Of a DNA stretch of 55,514 nucleotides, positions 51,292 to 55,514 are shown piece after piece. Position 1 is the first letter of the stretch. Each line of letters opens with the position of its first letter. Position numbers and translations under genes: made by a program. A model generated the notes under the pieces. That model had not been told where the DNA came from. It saw only the letters and a program-made list of their open reading frames with translations, and ran no database searches. This DNA comes from Spirosoma fluviale (GTDB lineage: Bacteria; Bacteroidota; Bacteroidia; Cytophagales; Cyclobacteriaceae): positions 1-55,514 of the forward strand of contig CAMDEU010000003.1 in the NCBI GenBank assembly GCA_945897085.1, written 5' to 3'.

Positions 51292-53226
51292 ATGATACTA
51301 GATTCCAAAATACCTGCTGGTCCTTTGGCAGAAAAATGGACTAAGCACAAGTTTTCAAGCAAGCTGGTCAACCCGGCTAACAAGCGTAAATACGATGTGA
51401 TTGTCGTAGGCACTGGTTTGGCTGGAGCATCTGCAGCAGCCTCCCTTGCCGAGTTAGGATACAATGTGAAGGCTTTTTGCTTCCAAGATAGCCCCAGAAG
51501 AGCGCACTCAATTGCAGCGCAAGGGGGTATCAATGCAGCAAAAAACTACCAGAACGATGGGGATTCGATCTACAGACTTTTCTACGATACCATCAAGGGT
51601 GGAGACTACCGTGCTCGTGAGGGGAATGTCTATCGTCTTGCGGAGGTGTCCGTTAAAATTATCGATCAGTGCGTGGCGCAAGGAGTTCCCTTTGCTCGTG
51701 AATATGGAGGACTACTGGCCAACCGTTCTTTTGGAGGAGCCCAAGTATCCCGGACCTTTTATGCTCGTGGTCAAACAGGTCAGCAATTGTTGCTTGGTGC
51801 CTATTCGGCCTTGAGCCGTCAGGTAGCCAATGGCAAAGTGAAATTGTATCCGCGCACCGAAATGATGGATGTGGTAGTGATCGATGGACATGCCAAGGGC
51901 ATTGTGACACGTAACCTAATTACTGGAGCTATCGAAACGCACGCAGCACATGCTGTTCTCCTATGTACAGGAGGTTATGGCAACGTGTTTTTCCTGTCTA
52001 CCAATGCGATGGGTTCCAATGTGACTGCAGCTTGGAGAGCACACAAGCGTGGGGCATTTTTTGCAAATCCTTGCTTTACGCAGATTCACCCAACCTGTAT
52101 TCCAGTTTCTGGAGACCACCAGTCGAAGTTGACCCTGATGTCTGAATCCCTGCGTAATGACGGTAGGGTTTGGGTTCCAGCTACGCAAGAGATTGCAGAG
52201 AAACTTAGAAAAGGGCAGATCAAAGGGAACGATATCAAAGAGGAAGACCGTGACTATTTCTTGGAAAGAAAATATCCTTCCTTCGGAAACTTGGTTCCTC
52301 GAGATGTAGCTTCCCGAAATGCCAAATATGTATGCGATGAGGGTCGTGGGGTCAACGAAACGGGTGAAGCCGTGTACCTAGACTTCCGTGATGCGATCAA
52401 GCGCGATACGAGAAAAATTATCGAACAGAAGTATGGCAACCTCTTTGAGATGTATAAGCAGATCACTGGAGAGGACCCTTACGATATGCCGATGATGATC
52501 TATCCTGCGGTACACTACACCATGGGTGGCCTTTGGGTAGATTACAACCTGATGACCACTGTACCTGGATTGTATGCCTTGGGTGAAGCCAACTTCTCCG
52601 AGCACGGTGCCAACCGATTGGGAGCTTCTGCTTTGATGCAAGGCTTGGCCGATGGATACTTTGTAGCTCCATACACTGTTGGGGATTATTTGGCCCAACT
52701 TGCACCGAAGCAAGTCGATGATACGCATCCAGAATTTGCGAGAATTAAGGAGGAAGTTCAAGGTCGAATCAACACACTTCTAAACATCAATGGCACCAAG
52801 CCTGTGGATTATTTCCACAAGCGATTGGGTAAAATTATGTGGAATGAGTGTGGAATGGCCCGAACAACCGAAGGACTGAAAGGTGCTAAGGCTGAAATTC
52901 AAGCCCTGAAAAAAGAGTTCTGGTCCAATGTTAAGCTAATGGGGACTAATGAAGAACTCAACCAAACACTAGAGAAGGCCAACCGTGTGGCGGATTTCTT
53001 GGAACTGGGAGAACTAATGGTGGACGATGCACTCAGCAGAAATGAATCCTGTGGAGGACACTTCAGAGAAGAATACCAAACTCCGGATGGGGAAGCCCTT
53101 CGTGACGACGAAAATTATGCCTATGTGGCCGCCTGGAAATACCTAGGAGAGGGCCAAGAGGAGGAACTTGTCAAAGAGGAGCTGGTCTACGAAAATGTCA
53201 AACTTACTCAGCGTTCTTATAAATAA
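51292..53226 (+). CDS. sdhA: Succinate dehydrogenase/fumarate reductase flavoprotein subunit
   Basis: 644-residue catalytic subunit. FAD Rossmann motif [20 protein letters not shown] near 34; His72 in [20 protein letters not shown] covalently carries FAD. Capping/active-site segments are [20 protein letters not shown] near 259, [13 protein letters not shown] with Arg, and [18 protein letters not shown] near 404, with [20 protein letters not shown] as the second FAD motif. The C-terminal helical domain is complete ([20 protein letters not shown]). Forms the soluble head with SdhB on the cytoplasmic side; links the TCA cycle to the menaquinone pool. Confidence 0.97.
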   Translation: MILDSKIPAGPLAEKWTKHKFSSKLVNPANKRKYDVIVVGTGLAGASAAASLAELGYNVKAFCFQDSPRRAHSIAAQGGINAAKNYQNDGDSIYRLFYDTIKGGDYRAREGNVYRLAEVSVKIIDQCVAQGVPFAREYGGLLANRSFGGAQVSRTFYARGQTGQQLLLGAYSALSRQVANGKVKLYPRTEMMDVVVIDGHAKGIVTRNLITGAIETHAAHAVLLCTGGYGNVFFLSTNAMGSNVTAAWRAHKRGAFFANPCFTQIHPTCIPVSGDHQSKLTLMSESLRNDGRVWVPATQEIAEKLRKGQIKGNDIKEEDRDYFLERKYPSFGNLVPRDVASRNAKYVCDEGRGVNETGEAVYLDFRDAIKRDTRKIIEQKYGNLFEMYKQITGEDPYDMPMMIYPAVHYTMGGLWVDYNLMTTVPGLYALGEANFSEHGANRLGASALMQGLADGYFVAPYTVGDYLAQLAPKQVDDTHPEFARIKEEVQGRINTLLNINGTKPVDYFHKRLGKIMWNECGMARTTEGLKGAKAEIQALKKEFWSNVKLMGTNEELNQTLEKANRVADFLELGELMVDDALSRNESCGGHFREEYQTPDGEALRDDENYAYVAAWKYLGEGQEEELVKEELVYENVKLTQRSYK

Positions 53227-53322
53227 TTTGTAGGCAATCAGTTCAAGTAGACTTTGGTATTTTCTTTCCATTATGTCAGAAAAGTGAGAGTTCTTGACCT
53301 TAAATAAAACTAGCGTAGACAG

Positions 53323-54072
53323 ATGAAATTGACTTTAAAAATCTGGAGACAGAAAAATACAGCGGACAAAGGAGGATTTGTTACCTATGTGGCAGATCAT
53401 GTTTCCAAAGACATGTCTTTCTTGGAAATGTTGGACGTATTAAACGATCAACTTACTGAAAGAGGTGAGGATCCAGTACACTTTGATCATGACTGCAGAG
53501 AAGGAATCTGTGGAATGTGCTCCCTTTACATCAATGGCAAGCCTCATGGACCGCTGCAGACCACTACCTGCCAGTTGCACATGCGCTCCTTCTCAGATGG
53601 AGAGACCATCACCATTGAACCTTGGAGAGCTAAGGCTTTTCCCGTAGTAAAAGATCTAGTTGTCAATAGATCTGCCTTTGATCGGATTATCCAAGCGGGT
53701 GGCTATGTATCTGTCAATACTGGAGGGGTACCTGATGCCAATGAAATCCCTATTTCAAAGACGATCGCAGATCTGGCGATGGACGCAGCGCAGTGCATTG
53801 GTTGTGGGGCCTGTGTAGCAGCTTGTAAAAATGCCTCTGCCATGCTTTTCACCTCGGCCAAAATTTCCCAGCTTGCTTTATTGCCTCAGGGACAAGTAGA
53901 ACGCAAAAGCAGAGCAGAAAATATGGTAGCTCAGATGGATGAAGAAGGTTTTGGTGCTTGTACCAACACGGGTGCCTGCGAAGCAGAATGTCCAAAAGGC
54001 ATCTCTATCACTAACATTGCGCGCATGAATCGAGAGTATTTCTCTGCTGTGGTGAGCAGCGATAACATGTAA
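53323..54072 (+). CDS. sdhB: Succinate dehydrogenase/fumarate reductase iron-sulfur subunit
   Basis: 249-residue electron-transfer subunit. 2Fe-2S site: [20 protein letters not shown] near 59-78 plus the Cys of LQTTTCQLH. 4Fe-4S site: [20 protein letters not shown] near 159-178. The 3Fe-4S/4Fe-4S region is [20 protein letters not shown] near 210. Carries electrons from SdhA FAD to menaquinone at SdhC. The 96-base gap after sdhA has no obvious terminator, so it is co-transcribed. A perfect terminator follows. Confidence 0.96.
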   Translation: MKLTLKIWRQKNTADKGGFVTYVADHVSKDMSFLEMLDVLNDQLTERGEDPVHFDHDCREGICGMCSLYINGKPHGPLQTTTCQLHMRSFSDGETITIEPWRAKAFPVVKDLVVNRSAFDRIIQAGGYVSVNTGGVPDANEIPISKTIADLAMDAAQCIGCGACVAACKNASAMLFTSAKISQLALLPQGQVERKSRAENMVAQMDEEGFGACTNTGACEAECPKGISITNIARMNREYFSAVVSSDNM

Positions 54073-54087
54073 GATCAGAAGCATTGC

Positions 54088-54127
54088 AAACGAAAAAGGG
54101 TCAGATTTATCTGACCCTTTTTCGTTT
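54088..54127. terminator. Bidirectional terminator after sdhB
   Basis: AAACGAAAAAGGGTCAGAT and ATCTGACCCTTTTTCGTTT form a perfect 19-bp inverted repeat with almost no spacer, and T runs on both strands. It serves sdhCAB and the convergent cytochrome gene. Confidence 0.93.
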
Positions 54128-54132
54128 GTTTT

Positions 54133-55242
54133 CTATTTGTAGTTCATCTGATTGATCCATTCTCGAATTAGAGCAACTCCTTCGGTATGGATGCTGGTTC
54201 TTCCGATCTCTGGCATGGCAACACCCATTTCGGTAGAATTCATGCGATGCACGAGAATGGATGCATCCGCCTGACCGGGTACGATATCGTAGGTGTGCTT
54301 GCCCGATCCCTTGCCTGCCGCCACTGGGGTTTTGAATACACCAAGCTTCAAAGGGTCTTTCTGGCCATAGGTAAGAAAAAGCCCAGATGTACTTGCAGGA
54401 CCTTCTGCTCTGTGGCAATGGGAGCAGTTGATGTCTAGGTAAGCCATGGCACGGTCCTCTAGGGCTTGGCTTTTGTCTTCATAGTCAATTAGGCTGGGAT
54501 GTGCTGCTTCGCCCAAGAAGCCTTCTAGCTTACCAAGTTTGGTCCAATGCGCCAATTGATTTTCAGGTCCTTCTTCAAAGGCAATGTCGTGGTTGAGGTG
54601 CCTGGTTTGCACGCCCAAGGGCGCTAAGGATTCATTTTTGTTGTGGCAGCTCTTGCATTGATTTTTGTTGGGAACGAGGTAGTTGATGATCTGTTCCTTT
54701 CCTGAATTGTCGATAAAGCGAACTTCCTTTTCAGCGCCCACCACCTTCAAGACGGCGTCTGTTTGGGAGGCATTCCAGACGTAGGGATAGGCTTGCCAGC
54801 CCGTTTCCTCGTGGATCATGAGACGGGTTTCGATAATCCTACGCTCTCCTTCCGGCTTTCGGAAATCAGCAGGATAGTAGAAATTCTTGATCAAGATCGT
54901 TCCCTGTGGCAAATTCAGTTCTTCTCCGGCAAGAATTGCTTTTTCTCCTTCAGGGAGGTATGCAAAGCGACTCTTGAGTGCATAGTCTGTAAACAAGGAG
55001 GAGGCAGGTTGGTAGGGAATTATTGATTCGTTGGGAGATAGGCTTGCGAGTTCTCCGTCAAAAAAGCCATAGGTGGAAAGTCTTCGGTAAGGAAACTTCC
55101 CTGAAGCATCTTCAGGAACCAAAATTTCTTCCGCTACAGTTGCTTGCATTTCCTCTTTCATGGCGGGCTGGCAGGACCAGAGCAGGGAAAGAAAAAGGCT
55201 TGCAATTGCCCATTTTGATAAATTGGGAGAGGTGGCTGCCAT
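54133..55242 (-). CDS. SO2930-family diheme c-type cytochrome, lipoprotein
   Basis: 369 residues from ATG 55242; a GTG two codons earlier is possible. Lipoprotein signal FLSLLWSCQPAMKEE near 18-32. Two heme sites: QCKSCHNKNESLAPLG near 197 and NCSHCHRAEGPAS near 275, with Met-containing segments after each for axial ligands (VHRMNSTEMGVAMPEIGR near 340). The beta-rich N-domain includes GTILIKNFYYPADFR. This matches the SO2930/HNE_0200-type family, which is usually found next to a parallel beta-helix repeat protein, as here. Role in electron transfer unknown. Confidence 0.88.
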   Translation of the reverse strand: MAATSPNLSKWAIASLFLSLLWSCQPAMKEEMQATVAEEILVPEDASGKFPYRRLSTYGFFDGELASLSPNESIIPYQPASSLFTDYALKSRFAYLPEGEKAILAGEELNLPQGTILIKNFYYPADFRKPEGERRIIETRLMIHEETGWQAYPYVWNASQTDAVLKVVGAEKEVRFIDNSGKEQIINYLVPNKNQCKSCHNKNESLAPLGVQTRHLNHDIAFEEGPENQLAHWTKLGKLEGFLGEAAHPSLIDYEDKSQALEDRAMAYLDINCSHCHRAEGPASTSGLFLTYGQKDPLKLGVFKTPVAAGKGSGKHTYDIVPGQADASILVHRMNSTEMGVAMPEIGRTSIHTEGVALIREWINQMNYK

Positions 55243-55244
55243 GA

Positions 55245-55514
55245 TCACCGCGTTGTTGAATGAAGAACAGGCAAGGAACTTAGCCCTAGCCCTGCAGGGG
55301 AAGGCTTGCAGACCTCAAAGGGAGCATAGTCCTTAAATGACTCGATATTATCCTCACCTTCCATGAGGTAAAAATGCGTAAAACGTAGGTCCTTGATGCT
55401 GGGCTCTTGGATGCAAATGCGCATGGGATTGGAGTCAATGGAGGTGGCAAGGGACTCATCCCAAATTCCATCGTAGATGATGTCTTGGGTTTTAAGCCAG
55501 CCATGGGCATTGTA
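55245..55514 (-). CDS. C-terminus of a probable parallel beta-helix repeat protein, 5' end outside window
   Basis: The minus-strand reading is open from the right edge to a TGA at 55245, giving 89 residues: NAHGWLKTQDIIYDGIWDES at the start, then CIQEPSIKDLRFTHFYLMEG and FKDYAPFEVCKP. This stretch alone is not diagnostic. The beta-helix call rests on the well-known pairing with SO2930-family cytochromes and on the two-base spacing to that gene. A Cys pair may cap the domain. Confidence 0.55.
   Translation of the reverse strand, partial: YNAHGWLKTQDIIYDGIWDESLATSIDSNPMRICIQEPSIKDLRFTHFYLMEGEDNIESFKDYAPFEVCKPSPAGLGLSSLPVLHSTTR

Noticed and set aside
1-55514. CRISPR arrays, insertion sequences, toxin-antitoxin or phage-defence genes
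   Set aside because: No regularly spaced repeats, transposase-like frames or recognised defence domains were seen on either strand.

Overview
This window looks like chromosomal DNA of a Bacteroidota bacterium, most likely Cytophagales (an Algoriphagus/Cyclobacteriaceae-like organism). The evidence is threefold. Promoters fit the Bacteroidota pattern (TTTG at -33, TAnnTTTG at -7). One protein carries a gliding-motility/type IX secretion 'type B' C-terminal domain. Several families are typical of the phylum: an alternative GlmU-like protein, a CarboxypepD_reg-like protein, cysteine-free L31, an HRDC-less RecQ and SdhCAB with one cytochrome b subunit. The genus is inference; no rRNA is present. 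Most of the window is housekeeping sequence, densely packed with short overlaps. No insertion sequence, prophage or CRISPR array was seen.

Layout. 1-3.5 kb: pruA (last residues outside the window), a HAD phosphatase with an ArsR-type regulator, and a small CarboxypepD_reg-like secreted protein. 3.6-10.35 kb: rpmE2 with its own promoter and terminator, then a seven-gene run (GlmU-like, holB, RimB-like protease, rimK, hemC, lipoprotein cyclophilin, RmlD-like reductase). 10.35-15.4 kb: a visibly AT-rich block with a 0.5-kb leader containing two tetraloop hairpins, then four tight co-oriented genes (APC permease, lipoprotein of unknown family, papain-like protein, L,D-transpeptidase lipoprotein). 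15.5-22.1 kb: an outer-membrane beta-barrel, then on the minus strand a BNR-repeat protein, a GMC dehydrogenase with its subunit-3 partner, and a TesA-like esterase. 22.3-25.5 kb: a YbbA/YbbP-like ABC system divergent from that esterase, as in E. coli. 25.5-36.9 kb: tRNA-Leu(CAA), a monooxygenase-like protein with a SAM hydrolase, phoH, GNAT, comEC, recQ, an unknown protein, Nudix, thioesterase, TPR lipoprotein, tsaC/sua5 and pgk.

37.0-41.5 kb holds the most system-like locus: a secreted basic Gly/Pro-rich protein, a predicted outer-membrane protein, an OmpR-type response regulator, a histidine kinase and a histidine-containing lipoprotein. Tandem 11-bp direct repeats sit before the first gene and before the lipoprotein gene, at the same spacing from a possible -7 element. 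This suggests a self-regulated envelope-sensing regulon. 41.6-50.3 kb: an EEP-family nuclease/phosphatase, flavin reductase, sppA, folK, fabD, the C-terminal remnant of a LysR regulator, a DCC-family thiol protein and a large T9SS cargo protein. 50.5-55.5 kb: sdhCAB, then a diheme cytochrome with the end of a likely beta-helix partner.

The best candidates for something undescribed are the repeat-linked two-component locus and the AT-rich cell-wall/permease operon. Both are inferences from sequence and context. Start codons were moved inward where the longest frame began at an unlikely TTG or where family proteins start later.
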